The notes beneath the pieces were generated by a model. The model searched no databases. It had not been told where the DNA came from and was given only the letters and a program-made list of their open reading frames with translations. Shown piece by piece: positions 35,237-46,771 of a stretch of DNA of 64,000 bases. Source of the stretch: Bactrocera neohumeralis (lineage: Eukaryota; Arthropoda; Insecta; Diptera; Tephritidae); contig NC_065922.1 of NCBI RefSeq assembly GCF_024586455.1, positions 21,634,089-21,698,088 of the forward strand, written 5' to 3'. Position numbers and translations under genes: made by a program. Positions within the stretch are counted from its first letter, which is position 1. Each line of letters starts with the position of its first letter.

Positions 35237-35957
35237 AATAAGGAAACATAAAAAGGCAAAACAGGGGAAATTTTTTCTTAAAGTGATTTATTATAAGCCA
35301 AAGATGAGACATTCGGAGTCGGCGTAAAAGACATTTAGGTTGCTAATATAATATATTTATTGTTTCGATGACATCAAGGCGCAATGGGCAAATGGGAGGT
35401 GAAGCTGAGCCAACCTATAACATATTTAAAAGTCTATATTAAATATATACGTTGACGTAATTCCTACAAAAAACTATGAATTTCCAAGAAAAATATTTAT
35501 TTGTTAAATATATTTTTATTACAGACTTATATTTTTGCTTTATTGCAATCTTAATTAGCAACGCTGAAGATTAAATTTGTATGCTACTGAACATATTATA
35601 GACCTCTTACTTATCATTACGTATAATGTCCACTTTGCAGCTTGCACTAATCAAACTTCTAATCGCACTGTCCTTAAGCATTTTATAGCCGACATTCCGG
35701 GTTACCAGTAACGACTTATTCCACGAAAAGATCCTAAAAAAGTCATTACAGCCACAAGATAAAGAAGTATTTCGCAGGAAAACCACTTCATATGTTTATA
35801 ACAGCACTTGACAATAACAGTTATTGACTGGAACAGTCGTTTCGCCATTTATAGCAAATAGTTTTTTCTATTGCCCCAGTATGCATAATGCACACAGCAA
35901 CATTGTAACACTGCCTATATACACACAAACATATATACGTTAGGTATTCGTACGTAA
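35237..35957. other. Non-coding spacer upstream of shf
   Basis: AT-rich; no gene supported. It may include shf regulatory DNA, but no motif stands out before the TATA box. Confidence 0.4.
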
Positions 35958-35962
35958 TCGGG

Positions 35963-35970
35963 TATATAAG
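35963..35970 (+). promoter_or_regulatory. TATA box candidate for shf
   Basis: TATATAAG lies 42 bp before the first in-frame ATG (36005) and 78 bp before the ATG that opens the signal peptide (36041). With the usual spacing of about 30 bp, transcription would begin near 35995, leaving a very short leader. Alternatively exon 1 begins at an acceptor (CATTGCAG at 36016 or ATACACAG at 36040) and the promoter is distal. Confidence 0.4.
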
Positions 35971-36004
35971 ATACAAAGTTGCTTGCTCATCATATATAGT
36001 ATTA

Positions 36005-39000
36005 ATGTCATTGCAGAGAAAAATGTTTTACCATACACAGATGTCAGCAATCAAGTGGTTCTATCTAATATCGCTGATGCTGCTATTTTGCTGGAGCAGT
36101 TTGAGCGAATGCAAAAGGCAACAATCGCACGCCAACGATGCCGATCATGAGCTTAGGAGTTCAGAAGATGAGGGTGGTGGTGGTGGTGCCGGCGGCAATC
36201 TGGGCAATGGACACCAACAGGCGCATCGCAAAAAGCATCGTCAGCATGACAATAAGCTGTCATTGTGGATCAATGAACAGCAGCTGAATATGCTAAGTGG
36301 TAATGTATTGCTAAGGGGGAATCTCCGCCACACTCCACAAGCGCAGTATGGCAGGGACTCCCCCAAACGTGTATTTGTTTCCATAAAAAAAACCGATCTG
36401 ATTTTCAAGATTAAAGCACTTTTCTTTCCACAAGGATTCGGTTCGCATGGTCGCATCTATGCCATTGAAAATGGTCATGTGTTTAATTTACCTGAAATCA
36501 ATGTCTACAAATTCTTGATTATACCCGCCGAAGTGAACTACGTGAATTTCACGTGGAAATCGGGCAGCAGAAAATATTTCTATCACTTCGATCGTTTGAT
36601 CTCGCTAGATCACAATGTTTTGAAGGATCCCAAGCTTTCAATTGCGAAGAAAGGACGCGTACCGGCGGAAGAGAAAGGTAATCAGTTATTATGTATTTCA
36701 TATATTAACTAAAAATGAATTTAATTCTTTTAGCTCAAAATGTACGTACATATTTAGGGGTTACATAGTTTTCCTTGATCAAAAAATTGTTTTTTTTTTT
36801 CAGCAATTATTTTCTCGTATAAATAATTAAAGCTTTTATTCGAATTTTTTATTGTTACAAAGTAAATAGTGTATTACAAAGAAATTCTGAAATTTTTTGA
36901 AAAAAATATTTTAAACTCGCCCATTGCAATGCCATTTCCGGTAGCGCCTCGGAAAAAAGATGCGCCCGCGGCAGGATAACTCCTTACACGAAGTGGAAAA
37001 ATACGTGTTTTAGTTAAAAGCTAAACTTAGAACTTAATCGACGGAAAAAAACTGAAAATTGGATTTTTGGCAAACATTTTTACAAAAAAATTTATATTTT
37101 AGGGAAAATTTCGCGACATTATTTTTTTTTTTCAAATAATAACCGAAAAAATCCTTCCAAATTTTTGAAAATTGTATCTCAAAGACGTGTTTAAAATTTC
37201 ATGAAGATCGGTTGAGTATTTCTCGAGAAATCTTGCCAACCGACTTAAAAACACAGTTTCGAGAAAAGCGTGTTTAAAGACGGCGCTATAGCCTATCCAG
37301 CCTCGAACGCACAAGTTCTCAAGGCTGTATCTACGAAACTATTACTCGGATCAACTTTAAAATTTAGGACAATACAATATTCTAGATGTGTTGTAGAATT
37401 TAATAAGACAATAAAAACCTTAATCCATGAAATGAAGTAATCCCTTAATCCAGGAGAACCTCTGTTTTTAGTTGTCTAGCGGTTTTTAGATTTTTCTGCT
37501 TAAATTATCTCAAATCTCAGAAACCAAAAAAAACGGATAATGATCGAAAGAATAGTCAACATTTTGAGAAAATGGCGGTTCCCAAAACAAGTAGTTTTTT
37601 TTGTGAAAAAATTTACGTTCAAAACTTCAAAAATCGAAATTATTATAAAAAATCGTTACCTGACAAATATAACCAAGAAAATGAGTAAATCTGGCTATTT
37701 TAAGTCAATCGGTCTGGTTTTTAGGAAAAAATTTCTTCCCGAGCTCTGAAAACCGAAACTATCTAAATGTGAAAAAATAAAGATAATTTTTTTCAAAATT
37801 TCACACTTTAAGCGGCACAAAAGGTGTTCTATGAATATAAACGAGTATAAAGAACAGGTTCCCTAGACATTCCACGTCGACCCGATCGTAGCCGATTCAT
37901 TATTGTATCTATAGTCCAGTCATTATAGTAAGTTCACCTCGGAATTCGATATACCCATTTATATGTATGTCTGTAAATACTTGTATATTGACACCCTAAA
38001 GTTGTCTCAAAACCCACATATGGCAGGTATACCCTACAGAGATTCTTACCTAATTTAAGCTTAACTGACTGGACTACTATCTTCTTTAATATTTTCACCC
38101 ATATTCTTGTCAATTGAACCGATTTCAATGGCGAGTAAAATATTTTCGAAAAATTTAATGTTGTAGTGGTAAAAAACGAATATTTTCCAATATAACATTG
38201 AAAATACACTACAATCAATCTATATTTGTATTTTACTTACAGATTTTAGTATTTTCATGCCGTGCGTCCACAATAATTCAGGGACGGCTATGTTCACAAT
38301 CGGTTTGTCCATACAGAATCGTCGAGAGAAGCTGTTGCCTGGCACGCCGATACGTTTGAATTTCAAAAAGGAATGCGCACACAGAGGTAACGCTTCCATC
38401 TCTACACTAACATCTTCGCAAGGTAGTGTATAAAAAGAAATGCTTCCTTTACAAAAATACATACATACAAACTATAAAAAAACATTGGCTTCTAATATAC
38501 ATACTTCTTTCGAAATTTATTTTTCCGATAACCTCAGTGGGAATATTGAAATTACTAGACATTGTTTTATAAGTCGAAAGGTAGTCCATAACTTTGTACT
38601 TTTACTTAATGCCAACTTTTTCCATTTCGGCTTATTTATCGATCTTACGGAGTTAGGTCAGCCTAGAACCCTCAAAAAAACTAAAATTTGTTCTGAGAAT
38701 AGTCACTTTTTTCAATAGGGTCGAGGGCAACTCTAGGACTTGTCCTTTTTGAAACAAAACAGTAAGGAAAAGTTTACTTTCTAAGGATCCGAACATTAAA
38801 TACTCTTGTGAGCCATAAGCATTTAAGGAGACTCAAATAGATCGATAAGTCTGCAAAACATAACCTTACCGTTATGTACTTTTTAACGTAAACCGGATGC
38901 TCGGAAGATTCTCATGTTCAACCGACTTAGTAATTTTTTTATTATATCTATAAATAGCTCAAATAAGTCGTTCTCGCTAGTTAATTTTAAGTCTACCTAA

Positions 39001-42000
39001 TTCGCTTCACGTCATTAGATCATGCAAGGCATCTGATCAAATTTGACCCGAACCAAAACAATTATACTTTTAAGTATTTCAACTTTCCCGAGTTCACTGA
39101 AGGCCTTTAAGTTGTTCAAAACATCTTATTAAATTTAACAAAAAATACTTTTTCACGTATTTCAATACAAATCTTTATTATCGCTTTCAAAATAAACTCA
39201 TCAGCCAATACGAGCAAACAAACGCCTAATCCAATTCTTGGTACACTTGTTATAAGACTCGGCTGAGACGGCTTTCAGCGAATTTGGGTTTTTCGGTTAA
39301 AACTTTTATTTGGAATTTCGCTAGTTTATTAGAATGTTTCAAAGTCATATTCATAAATTCACGTCTGGTCAAAAATGTAGGATCCTGATCGTTGTCAAGC
39401 ATCGCTTTTGTAACCTCTACTCGACGTCGTTTTTGCAAAAATTTCTGGTCTTTAGGTAAGAGTCTCTCATTGAAACGCTTCGTACCCAAAACATTAACCA
39501 AAAAGCTTGAACCGAACCATAACAGATATTGAGGTGTTCTACTACTGTTTGGTCAACACGATGCAGGTGAATGGACGAAAAGTCCATCTATGAAAATTTT
39601 TCGATGACTTCACTGATTGCTTTGTGCTAATCAAATACTTGTATTCGTGATAAAGTTGACTGTCGATAACATTCTGCAACATTTTTAATGGTTCTATAGT
39701 CATGATTCCATTGAGAACACAAAAATTCAAGTAACAAATTTTTCGAATCGTAAACAAAATGCTGCCGGACGCAAACTAATTGATAAATGGTGAGCAAACT
39801 TTACACGTACAAGAAAAAAATGTTGTAGCAATCTAAAAAAAACTGTTTTTACAATTCAGTTTGCGAAATTGTCAAATTTCAGCAGATGACAAATCTGCAA
39901 AAAATTATTGCAGAGTACCGGGTCCTTATGAGAACTACGGACCCATTAGAAATTATCTCAGATTTCCCCCTCTTTCCTTCACTGTCAGATGATATTGATG
40001 TTGTGGGTAGAGTGTACCTATTAGGGGGTTTAAAATATTTATAAACGACCGCTAACAAAACATTCATTTAACTGTTCCGAGAGTAAAAATTTATAATTAG
40101 AAGTATAAGAGCGCTTAAGCGTAAATCTTTCGTGCAATATAGTTTTGTATTATATTGCTAAATGTCGAAAAAATAGTAACTCACATTCCCACTGCGGTTA
40201 AAACACAAACACATTACTGGCTGGCGTTTTTATTGCATTACCCTGACTGTTTAACGCTACGCTTATTAATTACTAAATATAAACGAATGCCTAAAGTTAT
40301 CACACATACTATACATACATACATACATATATAAATATACATTAAGCACTGCTTGTTGAGATTTGTAGAATGCTTGAGACGTCTAAATGCGGCGCTAAAC
40401 AGCTTTTGTTTATGCATATTTTTCATATATTCAATACAACTGTTGTTGCTTATTTGCCAATGCTTTTAGTAAGCCTACATTTATATAAAAGCACAAACGT
40501 ACATTTAAGTAGTAATATTTTGTTTGATGTTTTGTGCTTTTACTTTTAAATTAAATAATTTAAGGTCCGGACCCGGAGTGTAATTTGAAATGTGGCGATA
40601 ATGGTTTTTGTAATCATAATAAAATTTGCCAATGCAAAGCCGGCTATACGGGTCAATATTGTCAAACGGCATTTTGTTTTCCACAATGTTTAAATGGCGG
40701 TAATTGCACAGCACCATCAGTCTGCACCTGCTCCGACGGATATCAGGGTACATACTGCGAAGGAGGTAAGTGCGCGTATATTTATGCGTAATAATAATTT
40801 TATTTAAAAACTGCTTTTATACAATACAAATATTTACATACATATAAATATGTAGCAAACAAATACTACATTTTATTTTTTTAAATACGTTTCGAAATAG
40901 CAATAGCTGTCTTGCAGCCGATTTTGATAACTTCCGTAATTGCTTTATAAAAAGGTGCCTGTTCAGCGCCGCAGTCAATACCCGTATCATGGTGCTCTTG
41001 TTCCTCATCACGGAACTTTGTTATTGTATCCAAGAGTTCCTGAAAGTGCATAGTAAAAATAAAAAAAATATACACAAATTTTTGTTGCCAAAAATACGTT
41101 CAATCACCTTATCCGGCTTAGGGGACGCCATAATTTGTCGCAATTGTTCATTGTAATGCTCCACGATGACTGTTTCCACAGCAACAGTGCATGCCATGGC
41201 AGCTTTCTCACCCAGCAATGCAGTGCCTAAGGCAACGAAACGCTTAAAATTATTTATAATCTAAAATAGTAGCAATTCGGTTATTTTCTATGCACCGCTT
41301 ACCCGCTCCCAACATAAACCCAGCTACATTCCATATCGGCACCATAACGGTGGGTCGCACTCTGTGCTCTTGTATGAGTTTTTCGAATTTTCTACGATGC
41401 TCCTTCTCCTGTTCCCACATGTGCGCAATAGTCTTGCCCATCGGTCCCTTACCCAAAACCGCCATTTGTCCGGCATAAATACGATCGGCACCCAATTCAC
41501 CAGCATGATCAACACGTATGATCTCATCTGTTAGTTGAGTAGGCCGCTTTCGTAGCGTCGTAGTGGTTTCAGGTTTTTGTTGGCTTCCATGCTCTGTCGC
41601 CACCTTTTGTTTGGACTGTTGCAGTATCGGTCGGCATTGTATGAGGCGCCAACTGTTGTTTGATATATTCGAGAGGCGCAACATGCTTAAATACTGAGTG
41701 AATGAGAAAAGAAAAAATGAAAGAAAAACAAAAAAAAAATAGTTACCACTCAAACATTTTTAATTATAGTGAAGTTCGTTGAATGTATGAAATGTCATAT
41801 ATGAAACCGTTATTGGTGTACTAACGCGCCTAAAAGATACTATGCAAAGTGAAAGCAACAGAAAAGTAGAATTCAAACTTTTATGAGTGTGATTATTATT
41901 ATTTTTATGTTTAAACCTTTTAAAAATAGTTTTTTATTAGCATTGTCATTCCATTTCTGTTAGCAATTCCTAAACGGTTATATAAATACGGATCCGTTCC

Positions 42001-42730
42001 GGTTAAATCGAGCCGACTGTCTGGCAAACAATTGAAATATGATCTGCTCTGTATATTCTCTAACAGTTAAGGCATAAAAATTTTCTGATTATGCATATTA
42101 AGCATGAAGAATTGAATTATACGATTTTTTTTTTATATTACGGCATCAAACTTAGATTTTTTATATCTGCCAACTATATTACTTACTAAAGTTTAATTTT
42201 TGCAAAGAGGTAATTCAACCGCATTAATTTTTATCAAATTGTTGTTATATTTAGGCATCTGCTCTGAAAAATGCTTGAATGGTGGCAAATGCATACAAAA
42301 GGATAAATGCCAATGTTCAAAAGGTTACTATGGGCTGCACTGCGAATTTTGTAAGTATACACACACAAATTTTCTATTACTTTTAATTACATGTGTATGT
42401 GTTCTTTTTCAAATTGTCTAGCCAAATGTGTGATTCCTTGTAAAAATGGCGGTCGCTGCATAGGCCCCAATATTTGTCGCTGTCCAAGCGGTTTGCTGGG
42501 CAACCATTGCGAAATAGAGCGCATACAACGCTCAACCTGTAGGCGTCCTTGCAAGCACGGCGTCTGTACGGCGAATAAAACATGTAAATGCGATCGTGGC
42601 TTTTACGGCCGACATTGTAATGCAAGTATGTGGCGTAATTTTCAATGGCAATTACAATTACAACAAATCATACTAATTCTGTTCTTTCGTTTTCACAGGA
42701 ATTAAAAAACACCGTAAAATCCATAGATAG
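36005..42730 (+). CDS. shf: Shifted: secreted WIF-domain, five-EGF protein (WIF1 orthologue)
   Basis: Six coding exons: 36005-36677, 38243-38386, 40565-40765, 42255-42350, 42422-42625, 42699-42730, giving 449 residues from the first ATG. A signal peptide starts at Met13 (MSAIKWFYLISLMLLFCWSS), so translation may begin at 36041. After a Ser/Gly/His-rich linker, the WIF domain spans about residues 85-275 and closes with GLSIQNRREKLLPGTPIRLN...ECAHRG. Five EGF repeats follow (two in exon 3, one in exon 4, two in exon 5), then a basic tail ending HRKIHR. Drosophila Shf is about 456 aa with the same plan. It is secreted and, with heparan-sulphate proteoglycans, stabilises and spreads Hedgehog in the wing disc; vertebrate WIF1 instead binds Wnt. 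All introns here are phase 1. Intron 1 holds a family B repeat, intron 2 a mariner relic, and intron 3 the antisense gene Coq7. Confidence 0.95.
36905..37425 (+). repeat. Family B dispersed repeat, copy 2 (in shf intron 1)
   Basis: Colinear with 26284-26690 and extends further left (CTCGCCCATTGCAATGCCAT, TTCCGGTAGCGCCTCGG, GATGCGCCCGCGGCAGGATA). It has the same orientation in both places. Non-coding. Confidence 0.65.
39030..39760 (-). mobile_element. Mariner relic in shf intron 2
   Basis: A TIR like that of the 7467 and 30740 copies (TCTGATCAAATTTGACCCGA) lies at 39032. On the minus strand above it are CYLNFCVLNGIMTIEPLKML (N-terminal block) and ERLLPKDQKFLQKRRRVEVT then KAMLDNDQDPTF (block before the first catalytic Asp) of an irritans-type transposase. 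Frames are disrupted and the opposite TIR was not found. Confidence 0.65.
40881..41684 (-). CDS. Coq7: COQ7, 5-demethoxyubiquinone hydroxylase
   Basis: Coding exons 41684-41303, 41226-41108 and 41039-40881 give 219 residues. It hydroxylates demethoxyubiquinone, the penultimate step of ubiquinone synthesis, on the matrix face of the mitochondrial inner membrane. Di-iron ligand motifs are visible: RVDHAGELGADRIYAGQ, MWEQEKEHRRKFE (E-x-x-H), TVAVETVIVEHYNEQL and FRDEEQEHHDTG (E-x-x-H-H). The N-terminus (MLRLSNISNNSWRLIQ) is a basic, hydroxylated mitochondrial presequence. I chose ATG 41684 because the upstream in-frame extension (from 41753) is mostly the pyrimidine tract of a 53-nt leader intron (41746-41694) ending TCATTCACTCAG. 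The spliced leader contains a five-codon upstream ORF starting at 41757. The whole gene lies antisense inside shf intron 3. Confidence 0.95.
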
Positions 42731-43316
42731 GCATATTTTATATTTTGGACAGATCTCTCCGCTTTACACTTAACTACTTCGGTTTTAATGGAAATAATAA
42801 ATTTGTAAAAAAGTTTGCAGTTTATTTTTAATACGACTATCGCTAACCAACTTACATACATACATATATACTTACATACATAAATATTAAAAAATTTCTC
42901 CAAATGTTTTGTGTAAAAAGTATAATTAATACTACTATATTATTCGTCTGCCCAGTAATGGCACGTTAGAATCATTTATTTCTAGAAACGTTGTGATAAA
43001 CCATTTTTTTTTTGTTTAATTAATGTAACAAAATTTTACTTCAAGGAAGTCTGAAAATGTCTAATTTATAATTGGAAGTAAGCATTTTTATAAAATAAAA
43101 TAAAACATGAATTTAAAATAAAAAAAAATCATAAACTTTCAATTAAGATTTGATTATATTATTTTTTGCCATTTGGACAGTCAAGCAGCCAAAGAAAGTA
43201 AGCAAACTAGCAATGTGACCAAGGTTATATTTAGGCATATTTGAGTGCGACAACCCGCTTACTTATAATACTATTCATTAAAAATAACTAAATTTGTTTA
43301 ATTATTACATTATTTA
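42731..43316. other. 3' flanks of shf and Rbmx2
   Basis: Convergent 3' ends. AT-rich, with several AATAAA-like signals (for example AAATAAAATAAAACATG near 43095-43110) and a CATA tract near 42855-42885. No gene seen. Confidence 0.5.
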
Positions 43317-43751
43317 TTATCGTTCCTTTTTTTGCACCACTGCTTTTGGTGCACAACCCTCTATATACAATCTAAGTGTCTCCTCGTCCATTTTCTCATT
43401 CTCCTTTGGTGGTTTATAATCGGCCACGTGATCCACGCGTATTGTACGCCCAAGTAGTTTAATACCATTTAAATTATCAACTGCCAAGATAGTGGAACGT
43501 TGGTCTTCGTAACAGATAAAGCAAAAACCTTTTGACTTTCCACTACTTTTATCCCTTATCAAATTAATATTAACAATTTCGCCATACTGTGAAAAAACAC
43601 AGATTATATCGCCTTCTGTTAAGGTGTAAGGTAAACCACCAACAAATATCCATGCTGAATCCTTATACATATCATGCCATGATTTCTTGCCACCTTTTAA
43701 ATCAGTTGCACTGAGCTTAAGTACATTCTTCACATTTGTCATAGCATTCAT
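43317..43751 (-). CDS. Rbmx2: RNA-binding motif protein X2 (Ist3/Snu17-like, RES complex)
   Basis: Single-exon gene of 144 residues. One RRM occupies about residues 34-112: RNP2 is IFVGGL, RNP1 is KSKGFCFICY, followed by VDNLNGIKLLGRTIRVDHV. The N-terminal NVKNVLKLSATDL...KKSWHDMYKDSAWIFVGG is diagnostic for RBMX2/Ist3 rather than other RRM proteins, and the tail DYKPPKENEKMDEETLR...EGCAPK matches fly homologues (CG10466-like). Its yeast counterpart joins Bud13 and Pml1 in the RES complex of the activated spliceosome, aiding splicing and nuclear retention of pre-mRNA. Human RBMX2 has a long RS-like tail that is absent here, as in the short insect form. Divergent from the bublin gene 823 bp away. 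Confidence 0.92.
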   Translation of the reverse strand: MNAMTNVKNVLKLSATDLKGGKKSWHDMYKDSAWIFVGGLPYTLTEGDIICVFSQYGEIVNINLIRDKSSGKSKGFCFICYEDQRSTILAVDNLNGIKLLGRTIRVDHVADYKPPKENEKMDEETLRLYIEGCAPKAVVQKKER

Positions 43752-44574
43752 GTTGAGAATTATAATATCAAATGTAGGTATATTCCTGCGGAGAGTGGTT
43801 GTAGAAATTCTTAGTTCAAAGCAGATATTATATTTTCGTTTTTACAATTTATTAGACAAAGGTTTACAATGTCGTTGGCATATAAAATTTGGATCAGTAG
43901 ACATATGATAAATAAACACTTTTTTCACTTCTCTTACTAAGTGCTGGTGCAAAAGATAGCCTAAGGAATCCTTTCTGAGATTCCACTCAGGAGTTAAGTA
44001 GATTCAACTATGTTATGAACAATGCGGAGTATAGAACCGCCTTAATGCACTAGATAAGTAAATATCAAATACGCTACGGTTCCAGAGATTTCCAAAAAAT
44101 AATTAAATAGTGTATATACTATTCGTACGTACCTGATATTTCTTTTAATTTATTTCTTTAAATAAAATGCCGACAAAATAAAATTATGCACTAAATTCAC
44201 AAAACAGCTGCTTGTAAATAAACTAGCACGGTTGCACAAATAGCAGCAAAGCGATGCCACATACGAGGAATAAGTGCACATTCACGGAGCACAGTATTTT
44301 TTCAGTTTCAAATCACATACGTACTGAAATTCTTATTCTACTTCTAAACGATAAGGAAAATTAATATAATATTTTTATTCAGATAAAAACATCAAAAAAA
44401 TATAATGAGCACCAAATTAAAACTTTTAAATCTATATTACTCCAGAAGTAATTATTAAGCCTTTGCTTGAATGTACCTACCGAGCTGACATATTCATTAG
44501 TGAAAAGAGAATAAAATAAATGTCAATAAAGCTGACTGGTGCAAAACAAAGCAGGCAAATCTTATTGAAAAGGA
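43752..44574. other. Shared upstream region of Rbmx2 and the bublin gene
   Basis: Divergent intergenic region. E-box-like CAGCTG cores occur at about 44205 and 44587. No TATA box is convincing and no further gene is seen. Confidence 0.45.
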
Positions 44575-44989
44575 ATGGAAAAGTCAGCTGACCAAAGCAG
44601 CAACAAAGTATACGAAATGACTCCTAAAAACATCGACGATCCCGTGGACGCCAACTCCGCTTCAAAAGCAGACGAATCTGATCTGCAAGGTAAGAGCGGA
44701 AATTTATCAAGTAAAATGTAAATAAACGTTTTTACTTAATATTAATTTTCCAGAGGTTGAGGATGTGAACGAGAGCCTCGACGAACTAACTCGTGCACTC
44801 GATTTTTTTGAACAGCGCACCGACGATATTATTGCACAGCTAAGAGTGCTGCTAGACTCTAATCGTGAGATACGTCAACAAATAGCACAGGACAAGGAAA
44901 AAGAAACAATTGCGGCTTTGGCAGCTACAAATATCAGTAGCAAAACAGAAAACGACGATGCTGATGAAAATACCAATGTCGGAGATTAA
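44575..44989 (+). CDS. Bublin-type coiled-coil protein (UPF0184 family)
   Basis: Two exons, 44575-44689 and 44754-44989, encode 116 residues. The N-terminal third is polar and acidic. Residues about 41-85 (VNESLDELTRALDFFEQRTD, then DIIAQLRVLLDSNREIRQQI) form the conserved UPF0184 coiled coil, comparable to human C9orf16/BBLN (MLDQINSCLDHLEEKNDHL...ELLESNRQTR) and Drosophila CG14818. The family is small and cytosolic. Nematode work links bublin to intermediate-filament organisation in the gut, but flies lack cytoplasmic intermediate filaments, so the role here is unknown. The start ATG is the first in the leader and the intron (phase 1) has consensus sites. Converges on Wdr18 with 147 bp between stops. 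Confidence 0.85.
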
Positions 44990-45136
44990 GATGCGCTAAA
45001 TGGGCCCATCGCAATGGAAGGTGCACACAAAAGTATTAGAGGCCGTGAAATTGTCGTTTACATTTGCTTGCTTTTGTTTTATATATCTTAAATTTATTCG
45101 TGTTGACAACAATTATAAGAGTAGTACAAACTAACG

Positions 45137-46509
45137 TTATTTTTTTGTTTCCAATAATTGTTTCGCGGAGACCTCGAATAATTGTTTATTAACAAGTTTT
45201 AAATGTTGTACTTCGGCCCTTAATCGCTCAATCTCTTTCGCCGCTTCCTCGTCTGTCGCTGTAGCAGTAGGGGTGTTATTGCTTGTTGCTGTGGACGTGG
45301 ACGGCTCTTCTAGATATTCGGTAGGATATTCTAGTGTATCCCAATATTCATAGTCGGTATCAGCATTTGCTTCAGTGATTAAAACTTCTATGCACTCTTC
45401 TTCATCAGCCTCTGGTGGGTCTAGCATGCGTCGCAAGTTGCCACTAAATTTTTTCGGTGGTTTATTTTCTGGTTTAAATATATCTGGGTTGGAAAGTCGC
45501 AATTTTACATTTGTTACAGGTCCTTTATGCTGCATACGCTTTATCAGCTGTTTGCTGGTAACGTCCCAAATGCATACTTGTTCGTCTTGACCACCAGACA
45601 CCAGAGTTTTGCCATCAAATGATAGGGCCAAACAAGTAACTGCAGTGCTCTCTTTATGCCCTTTAAAAAGATTAGAGTGTTCCTTTTCAACATGTAATTC
45701 CTATCGGAAAATAAATTGATAAATATTGAACTATTTAACTAATAATTTTGTAATACCTTGTTTCCGGCCGCAGCATCAGTATTAAATTGGTAAATATTAC
45801 CGTCGCCCGTGCCAACGAATACAGCGGTTTCCATAGTATTTGTAGTAACACTGTGTAATGATTCTGCAAATACAACATTCAGAAGCAAAGCTCCAATTAA
45901 CAAATCATAAATTTTGCAGGTGCGATCCAGTGACACGGTAATCATATGCGCTCGAATACCACCAAAACCTATATGAACATCTGTTACTGGCAGCCCGTGA
46001 TCGGTGAAGGTGTACACTGGTGTTTGATTGTCATCGTCCCGTGCACACACAGTTGTCAGATTCCATAACATTACACTACCATCTTGACCAGCTGAAGCAA
46101 AATGTGAATCTTCATCAAAACGAATGCAGTTAATGGGCTGGAAATGTTTCGAAATTGTGTTTAGCATTTTACCAGACGGTAAATGCCAAATATAAATATT
46201 CTCTTGTATTGCAGCAACAAGATAAAGCATATCGGGTGAAAGTGACATGGAATTAGCGCGACCAGGCAGCACGAAACGCACAGAAGTAACCTGCTGTTGT
46301 GAGTTGATTGGCCAAACATGGAGAAGAGGTTTAGTACTATTAGCTGCTAATATATAATGGCGATCCAGGATGGATATAGCGCGTGGTTGTATCACACCAC
46401 CTGCTTTGTACACCATCAAATTAGTCCCCGTTTTGTAGTCCCATGCTGTAATAGAGGCTTGTGATTCGTTTGAGTCACTGGTGAAAAGCACTTCTACAAG
46501 TTCTGCCAT
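45137..46509 (-). CDS. Wdr18: WDR18 / Ipi3-like ribosome-biogenesis WD-repeat protein
   Basis: Two exons, 46509-45757 and 45700-45137, give 438 residues (human WDR18 432). WD repeats run from about residue 1 to 320; examples are INCIRFDEDSHFASAGQDGSVMLW-type and VTCLALSFDGKTLVSGGQDE followed by QVCIWDV. The N-terminal VLFTSDSNESQASITAWDYK is typical of the WDR18/Ipi3 family. The C-terminus has an acidic stretch, a Thr/Ser-rich linker and a final coiled coil (EIERLRAEVQHLKLVNKQLF), also conserved in the family. With PELP1/TEX10 homologues (yeast Rix1-Ipi1-Ipi3) it acts in nucleolar processing of 60S pre-ribosomes at ITS2 and release of the SENP3/Rea1-linked complex. It shares a 262-bp divergent promoter with Mettl1 containing a CACGTG E-box. 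Confidence 0.92.
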
Positions 46510-46614
46510 TTAAAATGCAATAAAACTTCATAAACTTTTAACTTTGTTATTCTAAAATTTTAAGATTCTTTTCAATTTTAAAAGTTAAACAGAGAACCGC
46601 TCTCCTTTACTCCA

Positions 46615-46620
46615 CACGTG
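46615..46620. promoter_or_regulatory. CACGTG E-box in the Wdr18/Mettl1 divergent promoter
   Basis: Perfect palindromic CACGTG about 106 bp from the Wdr18 start and 152 bp from the Mettl1 start. CACGTG is the Myc/Max consensus, and ribosome-biogenesis genes are typical Myc targets in flies. Binding is inferred. Confidence 0.45.
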
Positions 46621-46771
46621 TTTTCGTTTACATTACTGCTATAAGAAATGTCAAAAAGTGACATAAAGCACGGTCGCCGTTGAAACGTGCTTATTTTTTT
46701 GTTTGTGAAGTGCTTCTTGCAGGACGGCTATTTGGACTATGATTTGTGAAAAGCATTAAAACAAACGAATA

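Noticed and set aside
41685..41753. Longer Coq7 N-terminus beginning MSGNYFFFVFL
   Set aside because: The extension is the pyrimidine tract of a 53-nt intron with consensus donor and acceptor; the downstream ATG gives a normal mitochondrial presequence.
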